64,000 bases of DNA from Pseudomonadota bacterium (GTDB taxonomy: Bacteria; Desulfobacterota; Desulfovibrionia; Desulfovibrionales; Desulfovibrionaceae), in the NCBI GenBank assembly GCA_018817515.1, contig JAHIUD010000073.1, forward strand, positions 1 through 64,000, given 5' to 3'. Both the position numbers and the translations under genes were made by a program. How positions within the stretch are numbered: the stretch's first letter is position 1; each line of letters opens with the position of its first letter. The notes beneath the pieces were generated by a model that saw nothing but the letters and a program-made list of their open reading frames with translations, did not search any database and was not told the origin of the DNA. Positions 45,310 to 56,830 of this stretch are shown here, piece by piece.

Positions 45310-46041
45310 ATGCCCGGCCGGTCTACGGAAGTGCCGCCTGTCAGCAATCGCTGGTTTTCAAGTGGTCGCGGCATGGGCTTGTTCATTTCCGCAGGGTTGC
45401 ATCTGCTGCTGTGCTGCGCCCTTGCGGCGACACTTCCCGCTATACCTTCGCCATTGCCTTCGCCGCTCATGGAGGTGGACCTCGGAGAAAGACCCGGAGC
45501 GCGTGGCGGAAGCAACTCCTCTGTCACACAACACTCTCGACAGGGAGCCAAGGTGGTCACATCAACGTCTTCGCTACAGCCGACGGCCCGGCCTGACCTC
45601 GCCCCGCGCGCTCTTGAAGCCGACCAAACGGATCCGCGCGCGACGCTCGCCGCCGTTACGCCAGAAAGCAATGCAGGAGGCGCGGTTGGTGAACCGGGAA
45701 CTGGAGGTGGAACAAGTGCAGGTGATGGACGGTCTTCGGGCACAGGTGCGGGCCAGGGCGGCGTGGCGGTGGACCGCATGCCCGAGGCCGTGAAGCGCGT
45801 AAAGCCGACCTATCCTGCGGAGGCCCGCAGGCGAGGCATCACAGGACGAGTGCTCCTGCGGGTCCATGTCGATGCGGTTGGGAGCGTGCGCGACGTGCTC
45901 GTCCAGTCCGCCGAGCCGGTCGGTGTCTTCGAGGCGCAGGCCGTCGAAGCCGTGCGAAAGTGGCGCTTTAAGCCGGGGGTACGCCTGGGGGAACCCGTGC
46001 CGGCTTGGCTCTTGGTACCGATACGGTTCGCTTTGGAGTGA
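45310..46041 (+). CDS. tonB: TonB family protein
   Basis: N-terminal membrane segment; C-terminal VKPTYPAEARRRGITGRVLLRVHVDAVGSVRDVLVQSAEPVGVFEAQAVEAVRKWRFKP. Confidence 0.9.
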   Translation: MPGRSTEVPPVSNRWFSSGRGMGLFISAGLHLLLCCALAATLPAIPSPLPSPLMEVDLGERPGARGGSNSSVTQHSRQGAKVVTSTSSLQPTARPDLAPRALEADQTDPRATLAAVTPESNAGGAVGEPGTGGGTSAGDGRSSGTGAGQGGVAVDRMPEAVKRVKPTYPAEARRRGITGRVLLRVHVDAVGSVRDVLVQSAEPVGVFEAQAVEAVRKWRFKPGVRLGEPVPAWLLVPIRFALE

Positions 46042-46337
46042 GAGGCCCCTTCGCCCAACAAATCAGCACTACAATTGTCTCGAAAAAGTAATCGTCTTGC
46101 TGTGCCGGCTTAAATAATTAACTATTACATGGAATACATTGCAATTTACTTGAAGACACTCAACGGGGCAGGGGCTCTGACGCTGGGTGTTACATTTCTC
46201 CTCTTGACCGGGGTCAAGGGGCGGAGCCCCTTCGCTCTTGCCTCTCTCACCCCCGTAGCCGACCTGCCAGTTCTTTCTGCGTCACTTCGCCCTTGCTCAG
46301 GTGTTTGAGCACCAGCACGCGATCCCTCGCCCGTCGC

Positions 46338-46628
46338 CTAGTCGTACTCTTCCCAGTTGGCCACGAGCCAGTCCTCCACCAGCCGCTGGGTCTTGAGCGC
46401 GATGGGCATATGCTTGGCTATGAGCCGCTCGACCTTCTGGCCGGAGGTCTTTTGCCGGAACTTGTACTTGGCCATGAACCGGTTGATGAGCGCCAGGACT
46501 TCAAAGCCCTCCTTGCGGTTGAACAGCGTGCTGTCGGGCTCCCCGGTGAGCTTCGGGTCGTCGTCCGGCAGCGCGGTCCAGCGGTACTGGTCGGCGAGCT
46601 TGAGGTCGGCGCGTTCCATGAGCGGCAT
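46338..46628 (-). CDS. Hypothetical protein
   Basis: 96 aa from ATG 46628 with GGAGGA SD; charged, no clear domain. Confidence 0.7.
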   Translation of the reverse strand: MPLMERADLKLADQYRWTALPDDDPKLTGEPDSTLFNRKEGFEVLALINRFMAKYKFRQKTSGQKVERLIAKHMPIALKTQRLVEDWLVANWEEYD

Positions 46629-46690
46629 ATGTCCTCCTTCCGGCCTCAGGCCGGGCGCTGTTGTCGTGCCGGGCCTGGGGCCTGGCTGTC

Positions 46691-48055
46691 TTAGAGGTCC
46701 TTCAACCTGCACGAGCCCAGGATGCTGGAGCCGATGGGGGTGTCGAAGATGGCGCTGGTGGCCTCGCGCACAAGGTTGTGGATGCCCTGGCGCTGGACCT
46801 CGCTGCGCAGTTCTATCAGTTCGCGTTCGCCAAGGGCCAGGAAGGCTTCCGCCACCTTGGGATCGAAGTGCGAACCGCTGCCCTGGCGGATGATGTCGCG
46901 GGACTCCTTGAAGCTGAAGGCCTCCTTGTACGGGCGCTTGCTCATGAGGGCATCGAACACGTCCACCAGGGCGAAGATGCGCGCCGTCACGGGGATGGCC
47001 TCGCCCGCAAGGCCCTGGGCGTAGCCTGTGCCGTCCCAGCGCTCGTGGTGGTACTGCACCACGTCCACGCCCAGGCACAAGAACTCGACCTCCTGCACGA
47101 TCTCCCGGCCCTTGGTCACGTGGGTCTCCATGATGCGCCGCTCCTCTGTGGTCAGCGGGCCGTGCTTGAGCAGGATGCTGTCGGGCACGCCGATTTTGCC
47201 CACATCGTGCAGGTACGCGCCGATGACCAGCCGGGCCATGTCCTCTGGCGAGAGCCGGAGCTGCCGCCCCAGGAGCACCGCCAGGGCCACCACCTGCTCG
47301 GAATGCTCCTGGGTGACCGAGTCCCTGGTCTCCAGCGCCTTGACCATGCTGCGGATGGAGTCAAGCGAGGTCTTGGCCAGGGAGGTGTAGGCCTGCTGCA
47401 GCTGGACCCCGGAGTGCACGAGCTTGAGCGAGGCCAGCTTGAACTGGCCGTAGAAGAAGACATGCAGGAGCAGCGGCAGCAGGAGCGCGGCCAGGGCGTA
47501 TACGAGATTCTGGGTGCTGGCGATGTTCAGGGGCGGCACCTTGCGGTAGAGTTCCACCGCGCCCACGATGCGGCCGCTTGAAAACACCGGCACATACATC
47601 TCCAGCAGCGTCCCGTGCCCGCGCAGGACCTGGTTCTCAAGTTTGTCGGCCGCGCCGATCTCCGTGCTGGGTTGGCCGGTGCCCATTGTCTCCATGAGCT
47701 CGTGGTCATCTTGAAATGTTTGGCCGATGAGCTGCGGGGTGGTGAAGGAATAGACCAGGGTTGCGCTGCGGTTCCAGATGCGGAACTCCACCAGGTTGCT
47801 GTATTCCATGAAGACGTTGATGCGCTGGATGAGCGGTTCGTTCTTCCGGGTCAGCATCTCGCTTACGTCGAAGTTGAGCTCCCGCGCGAGGAACTTGTTC
47901 GCGATCTCCAGGGAGTCGTGCTTGTATTCGGCGATGGCCTGGGCGTGGCGGAGCAGCGGCAAGGATACGGCCAAAAGCGCAGCAATGCAGAGGGTGAGCA
48001 TGAAGCTGCGCCGGAAATAGGTACGCAGCAGTTCCGGGGCATTGAAATGCCGCAT
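46691..48055 (-). CDS. HD-GYP-type phosphodiesterase with N-terminal membrane/sensor region
   Basis: AYLHDVGKIGVPDSILLKHGPLTTEER, MKTHV-like METHVTKG, HHERWDGTGYAQGL, DVFDALMSKRPYK. Confidence 0.92.
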   Translation of the reverse strand: MRHFNAPELLRTYFRRSFMLTLCIAALLAVSLPLLRHAQAIAEYKHDSLEIANKFLARELNFDVSEMLTRKNEPLIQRINVFMEYSNLVEFRIWNRSATLVYSFTTPQLIGQTFQDDHELMETMGTGQPSTEIGAADKLENQVLRGHGTLLEMYVPVFSSGRIVGAVELYRKVPPLNIASTQNLVYALAALLLPLLLHVFFYGQFKLASLKLVHSGVQLQQAYTSLAKTSLDSIRSMVKALETRDSVTQEHSEQVVALAVLLGRQLRLSPEDMARLVIGAYLHDVGKIGVPDSILLKHGPLTTEERRIMETHVTKGREIVQEVEFLCLGVDVVQYHHERWDGTGYAQGLAGEAIPVTARIFALVDVFDALMSKRPYKEAFSFKESRDIIRQGSGSHFDPKVAEAFLALGERELIELRSEVQRQGIHNLVREATSAIFDTPIGSSILGSCRLKDL

Positions 48056-48073
48056 CAGCTGTCCTGGCAGGGC

Positions 48074-48469
48074 CTAGAGGTAGTCTTCCAGGAAACGGCC
48101 CATTTTCATGTCCACGTCCAGAATGTGGTTGGTCAGCCAGCTTTTGAGGAATTCCAAAAGCTCCGCCGGGTGGGTGCTGCCGTCCGCGCAGCCTTTCTCA
48201 CAGCTCTTTACCGCGGCGTAGAAGCCCTCGTGCTCGTGCAGGTGCGCCGCATACTCCGGGTAGGCGAAGGCCTGCATGTAGCCCTCCTCAACGTGGAAGT
48301 GCTCCTCCGCGTAGGTCTTGAGCCGGCCGACCAGTTCCGGGGTCGGGCACTGGCCGGACTGCTCCATGGTATCATGCAGGTTGTTGACCATTTCCACCAG
48401 CTGCCTGTGTTGTTCGTCGATGGTCTTGATGCCTGTCAGCAATGAATCGTTCCATTGGAAGTATGGCAT
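48074..48469 (-). CDS. Bacteriohemerythrin
   Basis: FQWNDSLLTGIKTIDEQHRQLVEMVNNLHD...EEHFHVEEGYM...HLHEHEGFY...WLTNHILDVDMKMG iron ligands. Confidence 0.95.
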   Translation of the reverse strand: MPYFQWNDSLLTGIKTIDEQHRQLVEMVNNLHDTMEQSGQCPTPELVGRLKTYAEEHFHVEEGYMQAFAYPEYAAHLHEHEGFYAAVKSCEKGCADGSTHPAELLEFLKSWLTNHILDVDMKMGRFLEDYL

Positions 48470-48659
48470 GTGGCTGCTCCTTGGCGAGGATGTCTTGTAC
48501 GACCCATATCTAGCACATTTGGGGCTGGCGGCAAGGGCGGAAAAAGAAAAGGGCCCCGGTCCCCTCCCTAGACGACCGGAGCCCATTGCCGCCACATGGG
48601 CAGCTCTGTTGCCGGATGTATCGGAGCTTTGACCGAAGACTTTAGCCCGGCGCAAGCAT

Positions 48660-48695
48660 GAAAAAAGGCCGGACATTGCTGCCCGGCCTTGGTGC
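48660..48695 (-). terminator. Rho-independent terminator of groESL
   Basis: Minus strand AAGGCCGGGCAGCAATGTCCGGCCTTTTTTC. Confidence 0.8.
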
Positions 48696-48716
48696 TCTTG
48701 CGGTAGCTCGCGGGAG

Positions 48717-50315
<1,599 letters not shown>

Positions 50316-50369
50316 TTAAGCACTCCTCTTTTGAAAGATTCGGCGATGAGCGCCGGTTGTTTCCAGGAA

Positions 50370-50645
50370 TTATTTTTCGATGACCGCCAGGATCTCGTCC
50401 TGGCGCATGATGGAGCATTCCTCGCCGTCCATCTTGAACTCGGTGCCGGCGTATTTGGCGAACAGGACAACGTCGCCCTTCTTCACCTGCATCTTGACCT
50501 TCTCGGTGCCGGGACCGGCTGCGATGACGGTGCCGCGCATGGGGCGTTCCTTGGCGCTGTCGGGGATGTAGAGGCCGCCGGCGGTTTTTTCTTCCTCGGG
50601 CAGGCGCTTGATGATGACGCGGTCGTGCAAGGGCTTGAGCTTCAT
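50370..50645 (-). CDS. groES: Co-chaperonin GroES
   Basis: [46 protein letters not shown]. Confidence 0.98.
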   Translation of the reverse strand: MKLKPLHDRVIIKRLPEEEKTAGGLYIPDSAKERPMRGTVIAAGPGTEKVKMQVKKGDVVLFAKYAGTEFKMDGEECSIMRQDEILAVIEK

Positions 50646-50894
50646 TATGAATCCTCCTGAACAGATTGTGTGCGGTATTTTCGCCGCCTGGCCCCGGAGA
50701 CGCGTGAGGCGTTATCCTCGCGTTGAGGCGTTTGGTTGCGGCGTTGGAAAGATAAGCAGGGGCGAGGGGATGTCAACGCCTGGGCGGGAAGTTTTTTGGT
50801 CTCAGACGGCGGCTGCTGCGCTGCAATGCGGGCAGAAAGAGACCGGGGCAGGGCCATCGGCTCCGCCCCGGTCGCAATGGCATGCTTGCGTGTG

Positions 50895-51572
50895 CTACTC
50901 TTCGCCGCCCAGGGGCAGGTCGTGGACCTTCACGAACTCGCGCACCTGATGCAGGTTGTGCAGGCCGAGCTTCTTCATGAAGTTGGCCCTGTGCTTCTCC
51001 ACGGTGCGGGTGGAGAGGAACAGTTTCTCGGCGATCTGCTTGTTCTTCATGCCGCCGAGCACCATTTCCAGGATGTGCTTTTCGCGGGAGGTCAGCGTCT
51101 CAAGCGGCGTCGACTTGGACATGCGGCTGCCGCGCAGGTAGCCGTTGATGAGCGTGGCCGAAACCTCGGGGCTGACGTAGGCCTCGCCCCGGCACACGGC
51201 GCGTATGGCGGTGAGCAGGTCCTCGGCGCTGGCGGCCTTGACGACGTAGCCGTCCACGCCGGAATCCAGCGCCGCGTGCAGGTATTCCTCGGCCCGGTGG
51301 GCGGTCAGCGCGATGATGCGCGCGTCGGGGAAATCGCGCCGGATGGAGCGCACTGCGACCATGCCGTCCACGCCGGGCATGGACAGGTCCATGAGCACAA
51401 CGTCGGGCTTGAGTTCGCTGTACAGACGCATGGCCTCACGTCCGTCCTGGGCCTCGCCCACGACTTCACAGTGGCCTTGGGTTTCAAGATACGCCTTGAG
51501 GCTCTGCCTGAGCAGCGCGTGGTCTTCCGCAAGGAGAACCCGCAACTTCGTGGCAATCCCATCTTCATTCAT
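50895..51572 (-). CDS. NarL/FixJ-family response regulator
   Basis: Receiver LRVLLAEDHALLRQSLKAYLE...DVVLMDLSMPGVDG; LuxR HTH LTSREKHILEMVLGGMKNKQIAEKLFLSTRTVEKHRANFMKKL. Confidence 0.95.
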   Translation of the reverse strand: MNEDGIATKLRVLLAEDHALLRQSLKAYLETQGHCEVVGEAQDGREAMRLYSELKPDVVLMDLSMPGVDGMVAVRSIRRDFPDARIIALTAHRAEEYLHAALDSGVDGYVVKAASAEDLLTAIRAVCRGEAYVSPEVSATLINGYLRGSRMSKSTPLETLTSREKHILEMVLGGMKNKQIAEKLFLSTRTVEKHRANFMKKLGLHNLHQVREFVKVHDLPLGGEE

Positions 51573-51786
51573 CTCTCACGTCCCATGCTTTCGCGCCGTG
51601 GTCGAGGGAGTGCCGGGGCGCGGTTTGGATACCTACTATTCTACGCATCAAGCGGTACGCAGTCAATAGGCCAAAGCGTAATATCTTGCGTAGTAAAATC
51701 GGCATGCTAGCGCGTCGTTGGTTGCTGGCTGGGATAAAGCGGTGCGTAGACTTGACCGGAAACACTATTTCCGGCAGGCAGTCCAC

Positions 51787-52341
51787 ATGCGTACCCCCCT
51801 GCTTGTGCCTGTGCTGATTCTGGCCTTGGCCGCGCCCTCCCTGGCCTGGGAGTCGCGGACAAAGGGCGTGCGCGACGGCGATTCCATCAATGTCACCAAC
51901 GACGACGGGGTCATGGTGAACATCCGGCTCTACGGGGTCGACGCCCCGGAGGCCAAACAGGCCTTTGGCTATCAGGCCAAGAAGCGGCTGACACAGCTGG
52001 TCTCGCGCAAGAACATACAGATCGAGAACGTGGACACTGACCGCTACGGCCGCACCGTGGCCCTGGTGCGCCTGGCCGACGGCACCCTGGTCAACGCCGA
52101 GATGGTGCGCTCCGGCCTGGGCTGGGTGTATGAGCAGTACTGCCAGCGCGAGGATCTCTGCGCGTCCTTGCGCCAGAGCATGGCCGAGGCCAAAAGCGCC
52201 CGGCGCGGCCTGTGGGCCGAGAGCGACCCCACGCCGCCCTGGGAGTGGCGCAGGCAGCACAAGACCGAGGAATGGTATGCCAGGCCGCTTCGGGCCATGC
52301 AGACCATCGCCCGAAAGATCAAGGTGGTCATCCAGCGCTGA
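51787..52341 (+). CDS. Secreted thermonuclease (SNase)-like protein
   Basis: Signal peptide MRTPLLVPVLILALAAPSLAW; VRDGDSINV, IRLYGVDAPEAKQAFG, DRYGRTVALV, GLGWVYEQYC, ARRGLWAE. Confidence 0.9.
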   Translation: MRTPLLVPVLILALAAPSLAWESRTKGVRDGDSINVTNDDGVMVNIRLYGVDAPEAKQAFGYQAKKRLTQLVSRKNIQIENVDTDRYGRTVALVRLADGTLVNAEMVRSGLGWVYEQYCQREDLCASLRQSMAEAKSARRGLWAESDPTPPWEWRRQHKTEEWYARPLRAMQTIARKIKVVIQR

Positions 52342-52482
52342 CCGCAACGCACTGCCAGTGCTTCTACTGCTCATCTTTGCGTAGATGGCAGGGGGATACG
52401 TAGTAATGGCTGCGTGTTTTGTCGGCTGCTGCACTCCGTGACATTTTGAGCGCAGGCTCTGTAGACTCCCCTGCGTGCCAAT

Positions 52483-52522
52483 GAAAAAGCCCCCGGCCGC
52501 TTTCGCTGCCGGGGGCTTTGCT
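52483..52522 (-). terminator. Rho-independent terminator downstream of qmoD
   Basis: Minus strand GCAAAGCCCCCGGCAGCGAAAGCGGCCGGGGGCTTTTTC. Confidence 0.8.
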
Positions 52523-52539
52523 ATGTGCTTGGGGCCGGT

Positions 52540-53208
52540 CTACCAGGTGGCGTCTGCAAAGGGGTTGCTGCCCAGGCCGAAGTCGGCCTCGGGCTCGCCA
52601 CCCACGGACGGGGCTCCGGAGGCGTCGCCGCCAGCGGCAGCTCCACCCTCGGCAGCGGCTCCGCCACCGGCAACGCCGGCAACGACAACGCCCTGGGCCT
52701 TGACCTTGGCCACTTCTTCCATGAGCTGCTCAAGCTTCTTGATGTGGTCGTCCATCTTGGAAGCGGTGACGGACAGCTTCACGTCGCCCTTGGCGGCTTG
52801 TTCCTCGAAGTCCTTGAGCTTGCCCTTGGCGCCTGCGTAGTCGGCGGCAATGGCGGCCTTCTCGGCGGTGAGCTTGGCCACCTGCTCGACCAGGGCGGCG
52901 TTCTGCGCGCGCAGGTCGGCCATTTTGGCCAGGATGCCCTGGGCCTGGGCCTGGGCGGCCTCGGGCAGGGCCTTCACGGCCACCTTTTCGCCAAGACCGG
53001 CAACGTCGCCGGCAGTGGCCGTGGTCAGCTGGGGCTCCTGCTCGTAGATCCAGGCCTTGGACAGGGCCGCGGCGATGGGCGCGAACTCGGCGTCCACCTG
53101 GCTCTGGGTCAGGAAGGAGAGCATTTCAAGAAGTCCACTGTCAGCCGCGTCGCCGCCCTTGAGGCAGGTGACGAAGGTATGCATGGGGAACACTTTCGCT
53201 TCAGCCAT
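52540..53208 (-). CDS. qmoD: QmoD-like protein (conserved downstream of qmoC)
   Basis: Position directly after qmoC; MAEAKVFPMHTFVTCLKGGDAADSGLLEMLSFLTQSQVDAEFAPIAAALSKAWIYEQEP. Confidence 0.65.
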   Translation of the reverse strand: MAEAKVFPMHTFVTCLKGGDAADSGLLEMLSFLTQSQVDAEFAPIAAALSKAWIYEQEPQLTTATAGDVAGLGEKVAVKALPEAAQAQAQGILAKMADLRAQNAALVEQVAKLTAEKAAIAADYAGAKGKLKDFEEQAAKGDVKLSVTASKMDDHIKKLEQLMEEVAKVKAQGVVVAGVAGGGAAAEGGAAAGGDASGAPSVGGEPEADFGLGSNPFADATW

Positions 53209-53275
53209 GGGATTCCTCCTTATGGTCGGGAAAACCTTTCAGTGTTTTTAAACCATGTCCGCGGGGCGGACTCTA

Positions 53276-54538
53276 CTAAAGCTCGCCCATGGGCAGGCGA
53301 CCGATCTTGCGCGCATAAGCCAGGGCCACCGTGCGGTAGACCACGTGCCCAAGCTTGGACCAGGGCAGGTAGGCCAGCATCATGAACACGAAGATCAGGT
53401 GCAGGTAGTAGGTGGGGTAGGCCAGAACCTTCTGCCCGATGAGGCGGAAGATCTCCGAGCCGATGCCCGTCAGCGCGATGCCCCAGATCACGGTCAAGAG
53501 GTACCAGTCGTACCAGTTGCTCGTGCTCTTGGCGGAGTCCAGCGCGGTGCGGCGGCTGGTGAGCTTCATCAGACCGTAGACCAGGGCCACGGCCCCGGCA
53601 TTGGCCAGAAGTTTCACCGGGCTCCACAGCGGCATGGGGGTGTGTCCTGCCCAGGCGATGAGACCGGCCAGGCCGCCCTCAAGCCCCATGATGTGCTGCA
53701 GGAAGAAGGCGCCGAACCAGTGGCCCACCGCCACCACGCTGGTGACGATCATCAGCGCGATGAAGGCGTAGAAGACGAAGAGGTGCCCGGTGAAGCGCTG
53801 CACGTCTTTTTCTTCCTTGCCGCAGTTCTGGAAGCGGCTGTGCTGGGCCACCTCGACCTTCAGGGTATCGATCAGGCAGCACAGGAAGCTTGGCTCCTTG
53901 CCGCGGCCCACGATGAAGGTCTTGGGGATGCCCTCGAAGCCCTTGAGCATGGTGGCGATGCCGCCCGCAAAGGCCAGGACCATGAACACGAAGACCGCAC
54001 CGAAGATGGGGTCGATGGTGTAGTCGCCGGGGAACAGGCCGCCGTAGATGATGGCGCCCTCGGCCGCGACCTTGAGCCCATGGCCGTCGGTGACGAACAG
54101 CGGGAAGGCGGTGCCGAGCTTGCCGGCCATGATGGACCAGATCAAGCCATAGATGATGGCCGGAATGAGCATCAAGAGCGGGAAGCCCTTGCTGGAGCTC
54201 ATCCAAGTGCCGATGATGGCGGGTTTGGCAAGGCTGCGGTAGGCCATGTTGCGCAGGGCCGCGAGCAGGTCGCCGGGTTTGGCGCCACGGGGGCACAGAT
54301 CAGAGCAGGTGCCGCAGTTGTGGCACAGCCAGATGTCGATGTCGTTGACCAGCTTGTCCTTCAGACCCCACTGCGCCCAGACCATCTCCTTGCGGGGATA
54401 GGGGCCGTCGGGCGGGGAAAGGGGGCAGACGACACTGCAGGTGGCGCACTGATAGCACTTTTTGAGCGACTCTCCGCCCACCTGCTGCAGTTCCTGAACG
54501 AATTTCAGGTCCGGTTGAACCCTGACGGTGTTCGACAT
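53276..54538 (-). CDS. qmoC: Quinone-interacting membrane-bound oxidoreductase subunit QmoC
   Basis: HdrC-like CYQCATCSVVCPLSPP and CHNCGTCSDLCPRGAKPGDLL, then a membrane cytochrome-b-like domain. Confidence 0.95.
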   Translation of the reverse strand: MSNTVRVQPDLKFVQELQQVGGESLKKCYQCATCSVVCPLSPPDGPYPRKEMVWAQWGLKDKLVNDIDIWLCHNCGTCSDLCPRGAKPGDLLAALRNMAYRSLAKPAIIGTWMSSSKGFPLLMLIPAIIYGLIWSIMAGKLGTAFPLFVTDGHGLKVAAEGAIIYGGLFPGDYTIDPIFGAVFVFMVLAFAGGIATMLKGFEGIPKTFIVGRGKEPSFLCCLIDTLKVEVAQHSRFQNCGKEEKDVQRFTGHLFVFYAFIALMIVTSVVAVGHWFGAFFLQHIMGLEGGLAGLIAWAGHTPMPLWSPVKLLANAGAVALVYGLMKLTSRRTALDSAKSTSNWYDWYLLTVIWGIALTGIGSEIFRLIGQKVLAYPTYYLHLIFVFMMLAYLPWSKLGHVVYRTVALAYARKIGRLPMGEL

Positions 54539-54551
54539 GGTTCCAAACCTC

Positions 54552-56828
54552 CTAGTAGCCCTTGAACGGGTTGGGCCCGAACTTGGTGATGACTTCAGTC
54601 ATGAAGCGTTCGATAAGCGCCGGGACCTTGTCGTACTCGTCAATGGAGACTTCGTACTGTTCCACGCGCTCGGCCTCGACACCCAGGCGTCCCAGGGACT
54701 CCGCGATGTTGGTCTTGCGGCGGCTGCAAAGCTCCGAACCCTTGACGAAGTGGCACTGGTAATCCGGGCCGTACTTGCAGCCCAGCATGATCACGCCGTC
54801 CACGCCCTTGCTGATGGCGTCGGCCACCCAGATGGCATTGACCGAGCCCAGGCAGCGCACGGGCACGAAGCGCACGAACGGGCTCCAGCTCTTGCCCCGG
54901 AAGGCGGCCATGTCCAGCGCCGGGTAGGCGTCGTTTTCGCAGACCAGCACGATGACGCGCGGGCCACCGGCGACCATGTCGTCAGGAACGTAGACTTCCT
55001 TGATCATGGAGCCGATCTGGTCGATGTTGTAGTTGTCGAAGCTGATGACGCGCTCCGGGCAGGCGCCCATGCAGGTGCCGCAGCGGCGGCAGCGGGTCGG
55101 GTTCGGCTTCGGCGTTCCCTTCTCGTCGTCGTCCAGCGCTCCGAACGGGCATTCCTCGGTACAGCGCTTGCACTGGGTGCAACGCTGGAAGTTGAACACC
55201 GGGAAGCTCACGTCGCCGCTTCTCGGGTGCACGGCCACGCCGCGGTTGGCGCTGCCGATGCACTGCACGGCCTTTAAGACCGCGCCGGCCGCATCTTCCT
55301 TGGCCGTGGCCATGGTCATGGGCTGACGCACGCAGCCAGCGGCGTAGACGCCGGTGCGGCGGGTCTCGTAGGGGAAGCAGACGTAGTTGGAGTCAACGAA
55401 CCCGTCGAACAGCTCCAGGTCCGGGAAGCCGGGGCCCTGGCGGTACTGCAGGTTCATGGTGGGCTCGTGCGCAGTGACGGGCACGATGGCCGTGGGCAGG
55501 ACCACCAGGTCGGCTTTGAGCTCGATGTCGGCGCCGAGCAGGGTGTCCTTGGCTGCGACGATGACGCCGCCGTCGGCGTCCTCGGTCACGGCCGTGATGG
55601 TGGCCTTGGAGAGCATGATGCCCGCGTCGTCCTGGGCGGACTTGTAGTACCGCTCATTGATGCCCGGGACCATCATGTGGTCGTACAGGACAAAGGCCAC
55701 GGCCTCGCCCAGCTTCTCGCGCACGTAGCCGGCCTGCTTGAGGGCCACCAGGCTGGTGAGCTCGGAGCTGTAGGCCAGGTGCTTGGCGTTCTCCTTGTCG
55801 GCGTAGGGGTTCACCTCGGCCTCGCCCTCGGCGGGCGTCTCCGGCAGCGGATCAACCGGGGCGCAAACCTCGGCGGTGCCGCCAACCGTGCCCTGGGTGC
55901 ACAGGCTCACGTCGGTCAAGAAGGCAACGGAAGCCGGGGCCTTGCCGTCAGACGGGCGGACGATGCTGCCGGCCTTGGTCATGGCCTCGAACTCGGCGGC
56001 GGTGACCACGTTCTTGATGCGGCCGTAGCCCATGGGGGCCAGGAAGCTCTTGTCGCCGGGGACCCAGCCGGTGGCCAGGACCACCGCGCCGATGTCGAGC
56101 TTCTGCTCGCCTCCGGCATTGACGGTGGCGCTGTAGAGGCCGGGCGCGCCCTCAAGGGACACGAGCTCGGCGCTGGTCAGCACCTTGATCTTGGCGTTGG
56201 CGGTGACTTCCGCGATGAGCTGGTCCACGCCCGTGTCCTCAGCCTTGAGGTAGGGGTGGCTCATGGGGAAGGTCTTGTACATGGTGGCGGCCTTGCCGCC
56301 CAGGGTGGCTGCTCGCTCGACCAGGACGACGTCCTTGCCGAGCTTGGCGGCCTCAAGCGCTGCGGTGAGGCCGGTCATGCCGCCGCCGAGCACCAGGATG
56401 GTCTTGAAGGTCTCGGGGACCTCCGGGGCGGGGATGCGGCTCTTGGAGAGCTTCATCACGCCCATCTTGATGTAGTCCTTGGCCATGAGCGGCAAGAGGC
56501 CCGGGACCTTGTCGTCCTCGCGGAAGCTCCACACGCACTGCTCGCGCAGGTTCACGCGCTCGACCTGGACGCCCTGGCCGAACTGGAAGATGTCCCACTT
56601 GACGCGCGGCGAGCAGGCGCAGACGACAACGCCGTCCAGGCCATTGGCCGCGATGTCGGCCTCGATCTCGGCCACGGCGTCGGGGCTGCAGAGCACGGGG
56701 TTCTGCTTCACCACCGGGCAGATGCCCGCGTTTTTACCTTTGGTGACGGCCTCCAGCAGGGGCGCCATTTCCAGGGCCTTGCCGATGTCGCATCCAGAAC
56801 AGATGTATACTCCAAGCTTTTCAGCCAT
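54552..56828 (-). CDS. qmoB: Quinone-interacting membrane-bound oxidoreductase subunit QmoB
   Basis: HdrA-like FAD domain (ILVLGGGMTGLTAALEAAKLG), ferredoxin motifs CTQCKRCTEECPFGAL and CRRCGTCMGACPERV, C-terminal MvhD-like domain. Confidence 0.95.
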   Translation of the reverse strand: MAEKLGVYICSGCDIGKALEMAPLLEAVTKGKNAGICPVVKQNPVLCSPDAVAEIEADIAANGLDGVVVCACSPRVKWDIFQFGQGVQVERVNLREQCVWSFREDDKVPGLLPLMAKDYIKMGVMKLSKSRIPAPEVPETFKTILVLGGGMTGLTAALEAAKLGKDVVLVERAATLGGKAATMYKTFPMSHPYLKAEDTGVDQLIAEVTANAKIKVLTSAELVSLEGAPGLYSATVNAGGEQKLDIGAVVLATGWVPGDKSFLAPMGYGRIKNVVTAAEFEAMTKAGSIVRPSDGKAPASVAFLTDVSLCTQGTVGGTAEVCAPVDPLPETPAEGEAEVNPYADKENAKHLAYSSELTSLVALKQAGYVREKLGEAVAFVLYDHMMVPGINERYYKSAQDDAGIMLSKATITAVTEDADGGVIVAAKDTLLGADIELKADLVVLPTAIVPVTAHEPTMNLQYRQGPGFPDLELFDGFVDSNYVCFPYETRRTGVYAAGCVRQPMTMATAKEDAAGAVLKAVQCIGSANRGVAVHPRSGDVSFPVFNFQRCTQCKRCTEECPFGALDDDEKGTPKPNPTRCRRCGTCMGACPERVISFDNYNIDQIGSMIKEVYVPDDMVAGGPRVIVLVCENDAYPALDMAAFRGKSWSPFVRFVPVRCLGSVNAIWVADAISKGVDGVIMLGCKYGPDYQCHFVKGSELCSRRKTNIAESLGRLGVEAERVEQYEVSIDEYDKVPALIERFMTEVITKFGPNPFKGY

Positions 56829-56830
56829 TG

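Noticed and set aside
46202-46232. CTTGACCggGGTCAAG / AAGGGGCggaGCCCCTT hairpins
   Set aside because: Short GC-rich hairpins in an intergenic region, probably terminator or common repeat remnants; not enough evidence for a distinct element.
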